Below, in pieces: positions 7,509 to 14,929 of a DNA stretch of 55,292 nucleotides; the first letter of the stretch is position 1, and each line of letters opens with the position of its first letter. Origin of the DNA: a virus; IMG/VR virus record IMGVR_UViG_3300022849_000036, positions 1-55,292 of that record, one strand, 5' to 3'. The notes under the pieces were generated by a model that saw only the letters and a list, made by a program, of their open reading frames with translations, was not told the origin of the DNA and searched no databases. The position numbers and the translations under genes are program-made.

Positions 7509-7835
7509 TCACTCAAAAATCGTAACAAGTTTTGCGAGGACTTCTTCCAAGATGGGCTTTGGCAAAGTGTCGATCTTGCGTGCATTACGAGCGCTAAGAT
7601 CAAGCACACGGGGCTGATCGCAGCGAACAATGCCCATTGTTTCAATCCCTGAAATCGGAACAGCAAATCCAAGGCGACGCGCGAAATCTCCGCCGCCTGT
7701 GATCGGACAGACTACGGGCAATTTGGTTGCTTGGTTGAATTCTGTTGCGGAAACGATGACGATTGGTCGACTTCCTTGCTGCTCACGGCCTAGCGTCGGA
7801 TCGAGCGAAACCAGATAAATGTCTCCACGCTTCAT
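7509..7835 (-). CDS. mazF: MazF-type mRNA interferase toxin
   Basis: 108 aa, the usual MazF/PemK size. Opens MKRGDIYLVSLDPTLGREQ and continues SRPIVIVSATEFN, both hallmark segments, with VVCPIT further on. Expected to cleave mRNA and to be neutralised by the product of the upstream gene. ATG 7835 overlaps the antitoxin stop by four bases. Confidence 0.9.
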   Translation of the reverse strand: MKRGDIYLVSLDPTLGREQQGSRPIVIVSATEFNQATKLPVVCPITGGGDFARRLGFAVPISGIETMGIVRCDQPRVLDLSARNARKIDTLPKPILEEVLAKLVTIFE

Positions 7836-8089
7836 AGCAGTTCGCCACCCACAGCGCGATTGTTGACCCATTCGCGATCTTCCTTTGTCTGCGGGCGCGA
7901 GTAGTCGGACATGGCCAGCAATTTCTTGAGCGTGTAATGTGACTGCGGCGTTGGTTTGACGACAAGGCGGCCATCCGCAATAGCCACGCCTACTGCAGTT
8001 CCTACCTGCATGTTTAATTGCTCAAGAAATGCGGGGGGAACAACCAGCATGATTGATCCGCCGACTTTGCGCAGATTTGTGGTGTACAT
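7832..8089 (-). CDS. mazE: MazE/AbrB-type antitoxin
   Basis: 85 aa with the SpoVT/AbrB swapped-hairpin sequence: LRKVGGSIMLVVPPAFLEQL followed by VGTAVGVAIADGRLVV. The C-terminal tail (SRPQTKEDREWVNN) would wrap the toxin. The pair probably represses its own promoter, lying in the 8090-8195 gap shared with the divergent gene at 8196. Confidence 0.88.
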   Translation of the reverse strand: MYTTNLRKVGGSIMLVVPPAFLEQLNMQVGTAVGVAIADGRLVVKPTPQSHYTLKKLLAMSDYSRPQTKEDREWVNNRAVGGELL

Positions 8090-8195
8090 AATGCGTCTCC
8101 AATAAAACAAATATATAACTTTTTGGGTGCAATGGCAATCCCTATTACGCTTGGGAATGTAGACTTCCGGCAGTTCCCGAGCGTATATTGCGTGC

Positions 8196-8738
8196 ATGGA
8201 TTGGCGCGAGATTTGCCGCAAAGTTCACGACGAAGGCATTCAAACACTCAGCAAAGGCGAATCCCTTCCTTTTATGGTGCGGGCCTACGACCACAATGGA
8301 TGTGCTGCGCAAAGAGATTTGATTCTTACGAATGGCATTGACGATGCTGGTCGTGCGGCTTTGAGAACCATGACTCGGGAGATATTTTCTGAAATTCATT
8401 TGCCGGCAGCTCTGGTACAGTCGGACGCAATGGCAGTCAATGGAAGCAAATTCGCCAAGTATTTTGGGCTTGCGGAAAAGATCCCCTTCAAAGAATACGA
8501 AAAGGAATACATTCGCATTCTTGCAGAAAGATTCGACGGAACTGTGGCAAATTTGCCACGGGAGCTATGGGTTGATGCATTGGTCACGAGCATCAAGGGT
8601 CCACAGATCATGCCTGCCAATTTCATGACCTTTTACGAGAAAAACGCAAAAGGAAAAATTGAATTTGCGCCGACCGAGGAACGACCTGCGGCTGCAGTCA
8701 ACTTTTTGCCGGACTGGTGGAAAAACACGATAAATTAG
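8196..8738 (+). CDS. Hypothetical protein (180 aa)
   Basis: ATG 8196 follows TATATT-GCGTGC, a near match to the leaderless-start block, and no Shine-Dalgarno is visible. The product is soluble and mixed, with no motif I recognise. It lies between mazEF and the DUF7873-like gene. Confidence 0.6.
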   Translation: MDWREICRKVHDEGIQTLSKGESLPFMVRAYDHNGCAAQRDLILTNGIDDAGRAALRTMTREIFSEIHLPAALVQSDAMAVNGSKFAKYFGLAEKIPFKEYEKEYIRILAERFDGTVANLPRELWVDALVTSIKGPQIMPANFMTFYEKNAKGKIEFAPTEERPAAAVNFLPDWWKNTIN

Positions 8739-8787
8739 TTGCGCGCATGGCCAGGGTGATGTATATTCCCATCGTCGGGAGGGGACC

Positions 8788-9555
8788 ATGTCAAAGCTGC
8801 ACGAACTGCTGGCCGTGCATGGAAGTTTAAGCGGTCAGGCATCGAAGGTGCGTCAGGATCTGATTGCCACCTTCGAGAAAAAACGCCATCTGTTCGAAGG
8901 GCGGATGAAGAGCTTCACGCCCAACGAAGAAGTTGAAAGAATCTCTGCAATCGAAGAGCAGCAGGACGTACAGTCCACGGTTGCTCAGCAGATTGAGTGG
9001 GTTTCAAAGCACCTGGCCAAGGCCGTCGACATCGCCTACCAAGTGGATGCGGCCAACACGCAGGCAAAGGCCGACGTGGTGACAGAGGATGGAGAGATCC
9101 TGGCCAAGGACGTACCGGCAACGACTCTTCTTCAGCTTGAAAAGCGCGTAGGCGAGTGGAAGGAACTGATTGTATCCATCCCCACCTTGGACCCGGCAAA
9201 GGGCTTCAAACCGGATGAATCGCGCGGCAAGGGATACTGGAAGGCTCGGGACGTAACCAAGTTTCGGACCCGGAAGGACAAGAAGCCGTTGGTGCTCTAT
9301 GACGCCACGGACAAGCATCCTGCGCAGACACAGGTGATGGATGTGGATACCGTGATTGGCACGATTCTTGAGCAGGAGTGGAGCGCATTGATCACGCCGT
9401 CGACAAAGGCAGATCTGCTCGATCGTGTGGAGACACTTTATCGCGCTGTGACCAAAGCTCGTTCGAAGGCAAACGAGCAGGACACAAGCGTGAGCGACAA
9501 AAAGATTGGCGCTGGCTTGTTGGATTACGTGTTCAAGCCGCTGTTCGACGCCTAA
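8788..9555 (+). CDS. Phage protein of unknown function, DUF7873-like (255 aa)
   Basis: Begins MSKLHELLAV, then a helical N-terminal region, a central LYDATDKHPAQTQVMDVDTVIG segment and a C-terminal FKPLFDA tail. This layout resembles a family of phage and bacterial proteins that I know as DUF7873, with no established role. GGGAGGGG lies a few bases before ATG 8788. Confidence 0.6.
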   Translation: MSKLHELLAVHGSLSGQASKVRQDLIATFEKKRHLFEGRMKSFTPNEEVERISAIEEQQDVQSTVAQQIEWVSKHLAKAVDIAYQVDAANTQAKADVVTEDGEILAKDVPATTLLQLEKRVGEWKELIVSIPTLDPAKGFKPDESRGKGYWKARDVTKFRTRKDKKPLVLYDATDKHPAQTQVMDVDTVIGTILEQEWSALITPSTKADLLDRVETLYRAVTKARSKANEQDTSVSDKKIGAGLLDYVFKPLFDA

Positions 9556-9557
9556 AC

Positions 9558-9698
9558 GGTTGGGTGGGGCAGAAATGCCCAATCCAGGCTCAGACTCAAA
9601 CTTATCTTCAGGTTCAACCCCGGTCACTGAAACCGGATCAGACTTTCACCCAAAGATTTATCGCAGCGAAACGATAGCGGAGTAGGCGAAACCACCCA
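9558..9698 (+). ncRNA. Possible folded leader upstream of the permuted tRNA
   Basis: TTGGGTGG (9560-9567) is complementary to CCACCCAA (9692-9699). Between them are GGGCA-GAAA-TGCCC, a GNRA-capped hairpin, and CCGGT-CACTGAA-ACCGG. This could be a structured leader that helps process the tRNA, or an intron-like RNA; group I core motifs were not found. Confidence 0.3.
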
Positions 9699-9780
9699 AA
9701 CGGAAGACGCGGGTTCGAACCCCGTAGGGGCCCCCAAAAAATATGGCCCTTTGGCTTAGCGGTAGAGCGTCCGGATTAGA
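9699..9780 (+). tRNA. Apparently permuted tRNA (Glu-like), 3' half before 5' half
   Basis: 9699-9736 is the 3' half of a tRNA: ...CGGA, T-arm GCGGG-TTCGAAC-CCCGT, acceptor strand AGGGGCC, then CCCA. After seven bases comes a 5' half from 9744: GGCCCTT, TG, D-arm GCTTAGCGGTAGAGC, then GTCCGG. The two acceptor strands pair over seven positions, and TCCG pairs with CGGA in the anticodon stem. No matching halves lie outside. It resembles tRNA-Glu by eye; the anticodon cannot be read. A broken pair of pseudogenes is the alternative. Confidence 0.5.
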
Positions 9781-9822
9781 CTGAGGGTTTTGGGCTATGA
9801 AGCAAGGCGCAGCTGCACAACT

Positions 9823-9895
9823 CATCGACTAGCTCAGTTGGTAGAGCTTCTGACTTGTAATCAGAATGTCGCTGGTTCAAATCCAGCGTCGATAC
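9823..9895 (+). tRNA. tRNA-Thr (TGT)
   Basis: Anticodon stem TCTGA/TCAGA encloses CTTGTAA, giving TGT. D-arm CTCAGTTGGTAGAG and T-arm GCTGG-TTCAAAT-CCAGC are normal. The acceptor CATCGAC/GTCGATA has a C-A mismatch at its first position. CCA is not encoded. Confidence 0.88.
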
Positions 9896-9900
9896 GATAA

Positions 9901-9936
9901 GGGCCGTCCGCGTGGTAGCGGGCGGCCCATTTAATT
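9901..9936 (+). terminator. Strong hairpin after tRNA-Thr
   Basis: GGGCCGTCCGC pairs with GCGGGCGGCCC around a six-base loop (11 pairs, one G-U), followed by ATTTAATTT. Probably ends the tRNA transcript and isolates it from the promoter at 9961. Confidence 0.65.
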
Positions 9937-9960
9937 TGCTCCACAACCGCTGTTTTTTTA

Positions 9961-9973
9961 TATAATTGCGCGC
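9961..9973 (+). promoter_or_regulatory. TATAAT-N7-ATG promoter upstream of the cas12 unit
   Basis: TATAAT at 9961-9966, TGCGCGC, then ATG 9974. It is the only promoter-like block ahead of the small genes and cas12, so it may drive the whole unit. Confidence 0.5.
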
Positions 9974-10009
9974 ATGACAAGCAGAGGAGAAAAGCCATGT
10001 CTGGCGTGA
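9974..10009 (+). CDS. Possible leaderless leader peptide (11 aa)
   Basis: The ATG at the expected transcript start opens an 11-codon frame, MTSRGEKPCLA, that overlaps the next gene's Shine-Dalgarno and start. Translation of it could modulate the next gene. Too short to be sure. Confidence 0.25.
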   Translation: MTSRGEKPCLA

Positions 10010-10086
10010 AGGTTGACCCAGGTACTTTTTGGCTTTTGCTCTTCTTTTTTCTGGCTGTGCTATCGAAAAAAAGGCGCGAAAAATGA
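9997..10086 (+). CDS. Tiny single-span membrane protein (29 aa)
   Basis: ATG 9997 with GAGGAG upstream. FWLLLFFFLAVL is a membrane helix followed by a basic KKRREK tail. The stop overlaps the next ATG by four bases, which supports translation. Function unknown. Confidence 0.5.
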   Translation: MSGVKVDPGTFWLLLFFFLAVLSKKRREK

Positions 10087-10277
10087 GGCTGGACATGGAG
10101 GGAAACGATGTCTACTTGGGCGATGGGCTTTACGCTTCTTTTGACGGCTACCAGATCGAGTTGTACGCATCGGATGGAATCCGCAAAACCAACCAAGTTT
10201 ACCTAGAACCCGCTGTCCTTGCTGCTTTTCTGCATTATGTCGAGTCTCTGAAAAAAGCAGCAGAGGAAGAAGTTTGA
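10083..10277 (+). CDS. Small conserved-type phage protein (64 aa)
   Basis: Reads GNDVYLGDGLYASFDGYQIE and later VYLEPAVLAAFLHYVE, a small-protein type often seen in phages near replication or early genes, role unknown. ATGA overlap with the upstream membrane peptide. Its stop codon (10275-10277) lies inside the isolated CRISPR-type repeat. Confidence 0.7.
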   Translation: MRLDMEGNDVYLGDGLYASFDGYQIELYASDGIRKTNQVYLEPAVLAAFLHYVESLKKAAEEEV

Positions 10278-10297
10278 GTGCATTGGGTAAATGCAAC
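10261..10297 (+). CRISPR. Isolated CRISPR repeat on the cas12 5' end
   Basis: The last ~27 bases match the array repeat: AGTTTGAGTGCATT, loop GGGTA, AATGCAAC. The stem is TGCATT/AATGCA. It covers the stop of the upstream gene. The following ~30 bases, where a spacer would be, contain the Shine-Dalgarno and start of cas12. Such single repeats upstream of cas genes are known to give self-regulating crRNA-like guides in other systems; here that is inference. Confidence 0.7.
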
Positions 10298-10320
10298 AGT
10301 TCACCGAAAGGATCAAAAGC

Positions 10321-12603
10321 ATGATCAAAGAATTGACCTACAAAGACGATTGCGTCTTTGTGCACGCCGCAGAAACGTCACTAAAGACCACCAAGGCTTT
10401 TACGCATGGCCGCATCGTGTTTGACGAGAGCACGCGCCTGGCAACGTTTGCACAGTTGCCGGCAGTGGCGATTCCCGCAGATCTTCATCTCAAGACAGAT
10501 ACACCAATGAATTTTCAACTGGTGGCACCTGACGGCGAACTGCGTCCGCAGAAACGATCTGGAGTGCTGCTGGTAGACGAAAAGCAGCCGACCATCTTCC
10601 ACATTGGCGGAATGTCAAAAACGCCGCGTCAGTTTTCGGCAGAAGATGGATGGTCAAATGCCATCTATAAATACCGTGCGTACTTTACCCATGAAGGCAC
10701 GAACACGAGCGGCGAAGTACCTGAGTGGCTCAAAGCATCGATCACGCGACAAAGGGACCTCTGGAACCGCCTGGCTTGGCTTTGCCGCGAAGCACGGCGC
10801 CAATGCTCTTCTGGTTCCCCCGAGGAGATTACCGATTTTGTCCAAACCGTTATTTTGCCAGCGATCGATGCTTTTAACGACGCGCTCGGTCGCTCCAAAG
10901 ACAAGATGAAGCACCCAGCGAAGCTGAAGGTCGAGATGCCCGGCCTAGATGGTTTGTGGCATTTTGTTGGTGATCTGCGGAAGCGCGTCGACAAAGATCG
11001 TCCCGTGCCAGAAGGTTTGCTGGAAAAGGTGATTACCTTTGCCCAGCAGCACAAGACGGACTACACCGCGCTCGACGAGTTTGTAAAGAATTTTGGACCG
11101 ATTGCCAACAAGGAAGCAAAGGATCTCAAGCTACGGAGCTTTGAAATTCGGCCGACAATCACCGCCTTCAAGGCAACACTCGATCGCCGCAGGACCAAAA
11201 AGCTGACTTGGTCCGAGGGCTGGCCACTCATCAAGTACAACGACAGCCCCAAGGCCGGCGATTGGGGTCTGCATTACTATTTCAACAAGGCTGGCGTCAG
11301 TTCCTCATTGCTGGAGTCCAAGGAAGGCGTACCGGGATTGTCGTTTGGAGCGCCACTCGATCCTGCCAATACGGGGCATGAGTTAATCCAGACGGTAGGC
11401 GGTGGCAAAACGCTTCGAGAAGCGGAGATTTCCATTCGTGGAGACGATAACCAGCAATGGCGTTTTCGTTTTGCGGTCATTCAGTGGCGACCGTTGCCCT
11501 CAAACTCCCACGTAAAAGAGTGGAAACTTCTATTGCAGGATGGCAAACTTTGGCTCTGCTTGGTGGTTGAGCTGCAACGTGACCTACCGACTTCCACTGC
11601 CCTTGCAGCCGGTTTGGATATTGGCTGGCGGCGTACAGAAGTGGGAATTCGGTTTGGCACACTGTATGAGCCAACGAGCTGGACAGTGCGCGAGCTTGTG
11701 ATGGACTTTGAGAAATCGCCCAAAGATCACAAAGATCGTGTGCCATTCCGCATCGATATGGGACCCACACGCTGGGAAAAACGCAATATCACGCGGCTAT
11801 TCCCTGATTGGAAGCCGGGAGATGGAATCCCCAACGCGTTGGAGATCAGAACCGCGTTGCAGACTCGCCGTGACTACTTCAAAGATACGGCCAAGATTGC
11901 GCTGCGCAAGCAACTTGGGGAAAACACGCCTGCATGGCTGGAGAAAGCCGGTCGTAGTGGATTGCTGCGGCTCAAGGAGGAATTCAAAGACGATGTTGAT
12001 GTGCAGAGCATCCTGAATGCGTGGGGAAAAAACGAGGAACAAATTGGGACTCTTGCGGCCGCATACAGCAAAAAAGTCAGCGCGCGTATTGAATACAACC
12101 AGCTGCAAGTCGCCCATGATGTTTGCAGCTACCTGAAGAAAAAGAGCATTACACGGTTGATCCTGGAAAAGAACTTTCTGGCCAAAATTGCGGTCCACCA
12201 GGAGAACACCGATCCCGTAAGCTTGAAGCGCTCGCAGAAATACCGGCAATTTGCTGCTGTTGGCCGCTTCATCTCTCTGCTCAAGTACACTGCCGTGAAA
12301 TACGGAATTGTGACTGAGCCGTATGAGGCAATGAACACAACGCGCATGTGCTCATATTGCAATCATCTGAATCCATCGACGGAAAAGGATCGCTTCCAGT
12401 GTGAAGCATGTGGAAGGCTGATTGACCAGGATTACAACGCTGCGGTAAATCTGTCGCGCTTTGCCTGCGATCCCAAGCTGGCAAAGCTGGCGCTGGGAAA
12501 TGAAGACGAATCTGAAGAAGACGCACAGACGCCGGGATTTGAAGACGAAGAAGAAGACACGCAGTCGCTGGAAGGTGACGAAAGCGGCACAGACGATCTT
12601 TGA
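10321..12603 (+). CDS. cas12: Cas12-like (type V) RNA-guided nuclease, 760 aa
   Basis: The C-terminal half is a split RuvC nuclease: RuvC-I GLDIGW (D433), RuvC-II LILEKN (E616) and RuvC-III DQDYNAAVNL (D704). Before RuvC-III is a zinc ribbon, CSYC and CEAC (C677, C680, C694, C697). The N-terminal part has a helical recognition-like region (QRDLWNRLAWLC near 145) and a beta-rich stretch ending RPLPSNSHVKEWK, reminiscent of the wedge domain in V-C and V-M effectors. The tail is very acidic. Length falls in the phage CasPhi/Cas-lambda range but I cannot assign a subtype. ATG 10321 is chosen for its AAAGGA; the earlier ATG 10291 lies in a CRISPR repeat. All three acidic residues are present, so DNA cleavage is expected. 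Confidence 0.85.
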   Translation: MIKELTYKDDCVFVHAAETSLKTTKAFTHGRIVFDESTRLATFAQLPAVAIPADLHLKTDTPMNFQLVAPDGELRPQKRSGVLLVDEKQPTIFHIGGMSKTPRQFSAEDGWSNAIYKYRAYFTHEGTNTSGEVPEWLKASITRQRDLWNRLAWLCREARRQCSSGSPEEITDFVQTVILPAIDAFNDALGRSKDKMKHPAKLKVEMPGLDGLWHFVGDLRKRVDKDRPVPEGLLEKVITFAQQHKTDYTALDEFVKNFGPIANKEAKDLKLRSFEIRPTITAFKATLDRRRTKKLTWSEGWPLIKYNDSPKAGDWGLHYYFNKAGVSSSLLESKEGVPGLSFGAPLDPANTGHELIQTVGGGKTLREAEISIRGDDNQQWRFRFAVIQWRPLPSNSHVKEWKLLLQDGKLWLCLVVELQRDLPTSTALAAGLDIGWRRTEVGIRFGTLYEPTSWTVRELVMDFEKSPKDHKDRVPFRIDMGPTRWEKRNITRLFPDWKPGDGIPNALEIRTALQTRRDYFKDTAKIALRKQLGENTPAWLEKAGRSGLLRLKEEFKDDVDVQSILNAWGKNEEQIGTLAAAYSKKVSARIEYNQLQVAHDVCSYLKKKSITRLILEKNFLAKIAVHQENTDPVSLKRSQKYRQFAAVGRFISLLKYTAVKYGIVTEPYEAMNTTRMCSYCNHLNPSTEKDRFQCEACGRLIDQDYNAAVNLSRFACDPKLAKLALGNEDESEEDAQTPGFEDEEEDTQSLEGDESGTDDL

Positions 12604-12623
12604 TGAAAACAAACAAGATCGAG

Positions 12624-12654
12624 GCAGGGGAGGGGCATTTTTGCCCCCCCTCCC
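12624..12654 (+). terminator. Hairpin after cas12
   Basis: GGGAGGGGCA pairs with a TGCCCC...CTCCC strand across a short T loop. It separates cas12 from the array promoter. T-runs follow only after ~12 bases. Confidence 0.5.
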
Positions 12655-12677
12655 AAAGCATTTTGCATTTTTTGGAT

Positions 12678-12685
12678 GCTATAAT
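12678..12685 (+). promoter_or_regulatory. Array promoter (TGCTATAAT)
   Basis: Perfect TATAAT with an extended TGC, 20 bases ahead of the first repeat. A small GTGC/GCAC hairpin (12696-12709) sits between the promoter and the array. Confidence 0.6.
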
Positions 12686-12705
12686 GTTTTTATAGTGCTG
12701 AAAAG

Positions 12706-13987
12706 GCACCAGCGTAGTCAAAGTGCATCGAGCAGATGCAACACAAACTCAGAGCCTGTAACGAGCTTAAGCGCAGGTAGCAACGTGGTTTTAGTGCATC
12801 GAGTAGATGCAACGCACTTGAAAAATACGGAACCAAGTAGCAACGCGGTTTAAGTGCACTGGATAAGTGCAACACCAATCTTCCGCACAAGTGTATGAAC
12901 TGTAGCAAGTAGCAACGCAGTTAAAGTGCGCTGGACAAGTGCAACGTTTCCTCCTACAGCTGCATCCATCTCGTCCAAAAGTAGTAACGCAGTTTGAGTG
13001 CACTGGACAAGTGCAACGCTTTATCGCAGTCTATGAATTTATGAATGATTCGTAGTAATGCGGTTTTAGTGCGCTGGACAAGTGCAACTTGCTTGGGTCG
13101 CCCTTATCTCTTGGCCGATAGTGTAGTAACGCGGTTTTAGTGCACTGGACAAGTGCAACGCCAGTGCCGTCGAAACGGCAAGCCGAGGGGCATTGTAGCA
13201 ACGCAGTTTGAGTGCACTGGACAAGTGCAACCTTCGGAATCGGCGCTTTATTGACGCTTTGTCACGCAGTAATGCAGTTTTAGTGCACTGGACAAGTGCA
13301 ACACGCTGAAGTAGTAACGCGGTTTCAGTGCACTGGACAAGTGCAACTATGACAATGTACGCTCCTCGAATGAAACTACGCGTAGCAACGCAGTTTTAGT
13401 GCACTGGATAAGTGCAACCCATCGAATTTTGCGATGAAGTGCAGGGTGTCTCGTAGCAACGTAGTTTCAGTGCACTGGACAAGTGCAACCGCCCACAGAT
13501 AACGTGCTCCTGCTGGACCCGGCGTAGCAACGTAGTTTTAGTGCACTGGACAAGTGCAACATCCAGATATGCGAGGTAAATTTCACGGCTTTACGCAGCA
13601 ACGAAGTTTTAGTGCATCGGATAGATGCAACCACATAAATGTTGTCTTTGCCCATCTCGGCACCTCGTAGCAACGAAGTTTTAGTGCACTGGACAGGTGC
13701 AACCCGTTCGTCCAGAGAGCATCATCGGAGACATTGGGCGTAGCAACGCAGTTTTAGTGCACTGGACAAGTGCAACCACTTAAGTTTGCCTTTTTTGTCA
13801 ACATGCACAGTAGCAACGAAGTTTTAGTGCACTGGACAAGTGCAACATAGTCGGGTTCCCACTCCATTGGGAGATTATTGTAGCAACGCAGTTTTAGTGC
13901 ATCGGATAGATGCAACTGTATACGTCTGACGAAGAAGTGGACATTCCACCGTAGCAATGCGGTTTTAGTGCATCGAATAGATGCAAC
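12706..13987 (+). CRISPR. Main CRISPR array, 19 repeats
   Basis: 37-base repeats, typical form starting GTAGCAACGCAGTTTTAG and ending with stem TGCACT, loop GGACA, stem AGTGCA, then AC. Spacers are mostly 33-36 bases, with exceptions of 23 (12814-12836) and 8 (13303-13310). The first two and last two repeats, plus the one at 13595, use the TGCATC/GATGCA stem of the distant arrays; two repeats have a G-U pair. The hairpin precedes the spacer, so the array is read on the plus strand, with cas12. The layout fits tracr-independent processing. Confidence 0.95.
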
Positions 13988-14043
13988 CCGGTAATCGCGA
14001 CAACCTCGCGCCTCATGAGCACGGCAGCAAAAAAAGGAATCGG

Positions 14044-14220
14044 TTACGCCACTTTCTTCTTGGGGCGTCCGCCAAAATAATGATCGCGTGGGTGGCTTTT
14101 TGCCGCCAGCTTAGAAAAGTATTCTGTACCCTTCTTGCGCACCAAATTGTTGCCGGCAATGGCGGCAATCTTTCTATAAAAATCTGGATCGGCTTTCGTC
14201 AACTTGGTTTTCTTTTCCAT
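14044..14220 (-). CDS. Small basic protein (58 aa)
   Basis: MEKKTKLTKADPDFYRKIAA, then KKGTEYFSKLAAKSHPRDHY and a GGRPKKK end. Upstream on the minus strand is TATGCT-GCGCGC-ATG, similar to the leaderless-start block. Possibly nucleic-acid binding by charge; no family recognised. It faces the CRISPR array. Confidence 0.5.
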   Translation of the reverse strand: MEKKTKLTKADPDFYRKIAAIAGNNLVRKKGTEYFSKLAAKSHPRDHYFGGRPKKKVA

Positions 14221-14401
14221 GCGCGCAGCATAAGGCAAACTCCGCTGCGCGTCTACTCTAATTTTTTACAGTAGACAAAAAATCGGATTCAGACTATCTC
14301 TCAAATTATCAGAGACGCATGCCCCCCGGTTGGCGGGAATAAGCAATGGCTCAAGCCTGGCAATGGCCTAGGCTATTGTCGTTTTTGGCCTTGAGGAGAT
14401 C

Positions 14402-14929
14402 ATGCACATGGCCGCTGCTGTTCAAGCAGTCCGCAACAGCCGAATTGACATTCCTGATGGAAAGCGCCGACCACAGGATTTCTGGAAATATGTTGACCGT
14501 ACTGGCAACTGTTGGAACTGGACAGGAACCGTAGTGGCGCGCTACGGACAAATTTGGTGGAACGGTAAGGTTTTCAAAGCAAATCGGTTGGCGTATCTGT
14601 TGTTTGTTGGTCCTATCCCTGACAGATTACTTGTGTGTCATAGCTGTGACAACACTCTTTGTGTTCGTCCAAGCCATCTGTTTTTAGGAACGGACCTAGA
14701 TAACCAAGCGGATGCTGCTGCAAAGAACCGTAAACCGTGGGGAGAAAACAATCCCCATGCAAAGCTGACGCTTGAACAAGTTGGAACGATCCGGAAAATG
14801 TACTCTTGCGGATCTGCCTCACAAAAACAAATTGGCAAGCAGTTCGGCGTCAGTCAGTTCTGCATTTGGACCATCGTGAAAGGAGTCACATGGAAAAGAG
14901 CCCTGTGCCCTCACTTGACAAAATCGTAA
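14402..14929 (+). CDS. HNH endonuclease (175 aa)
   Basis: NCWNWTG near the N-terminus, then LVCHSCDNTLCVRPSHLFLG: the HNH motif with paired cysteines for zinc. The C-terminus carries a helix-turn-helix-like QKQIGKQFGVSQFCIWTIV, as in homing endonucleases that recognise DNA with an extra domain. GAGG precedes ATG 14402. It overlaps the exonuclease gene by 40 bases, so it may be an inserted homing gene. Confidence 0.85.
   Translation: MHMAAAVQAVRNSRIDIPDGKRRPQDFWKYVDRTGNCWNWTGTVVARYGQIWWNGKVFKANRLAYLLFVGPIPDRLLVCHSCDNTLCVRPSHLFLGTDLDNQADAAAKNRKPWGENNPHAKLTLEQVGTIRKMYSCGSASQKQIGKQFGVSQFCIWTIVKGVTWKRALCPHLTKS

Noticed and set aside
9558-9780. Group I intron or tmRNA as the explanation of the split tRNA
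   Set aside because: Conserved group I core motifs were not found, and a normal D-arm is present, which tmRNA lacks.
9861-10196. Minus-strand frame ending IDAGFEPATF and a similar one at 2787-3005
   Set aside because: Again reverse complements of tRNA T-arms (tRNA-Thr and tRNA-Met).
10291-10320. ATG 10291 as the cas12 start
   Set aside because: It lies in the CRISPR-repeat hairpin with no ribosome site; ATG 10321 has AAAGGA.
12663-12685. TTGCAT as the -35 of the array promoter
   Set aside because: It is only 11 bases from TATAAT; the extended -10 is the better explanation.
12604-14043. A tracrRNA or anti-repeat near the main array
   Set aside because: No stretch complementary to the repeat was seen between cas12 and 14 kb or near the other arrays.
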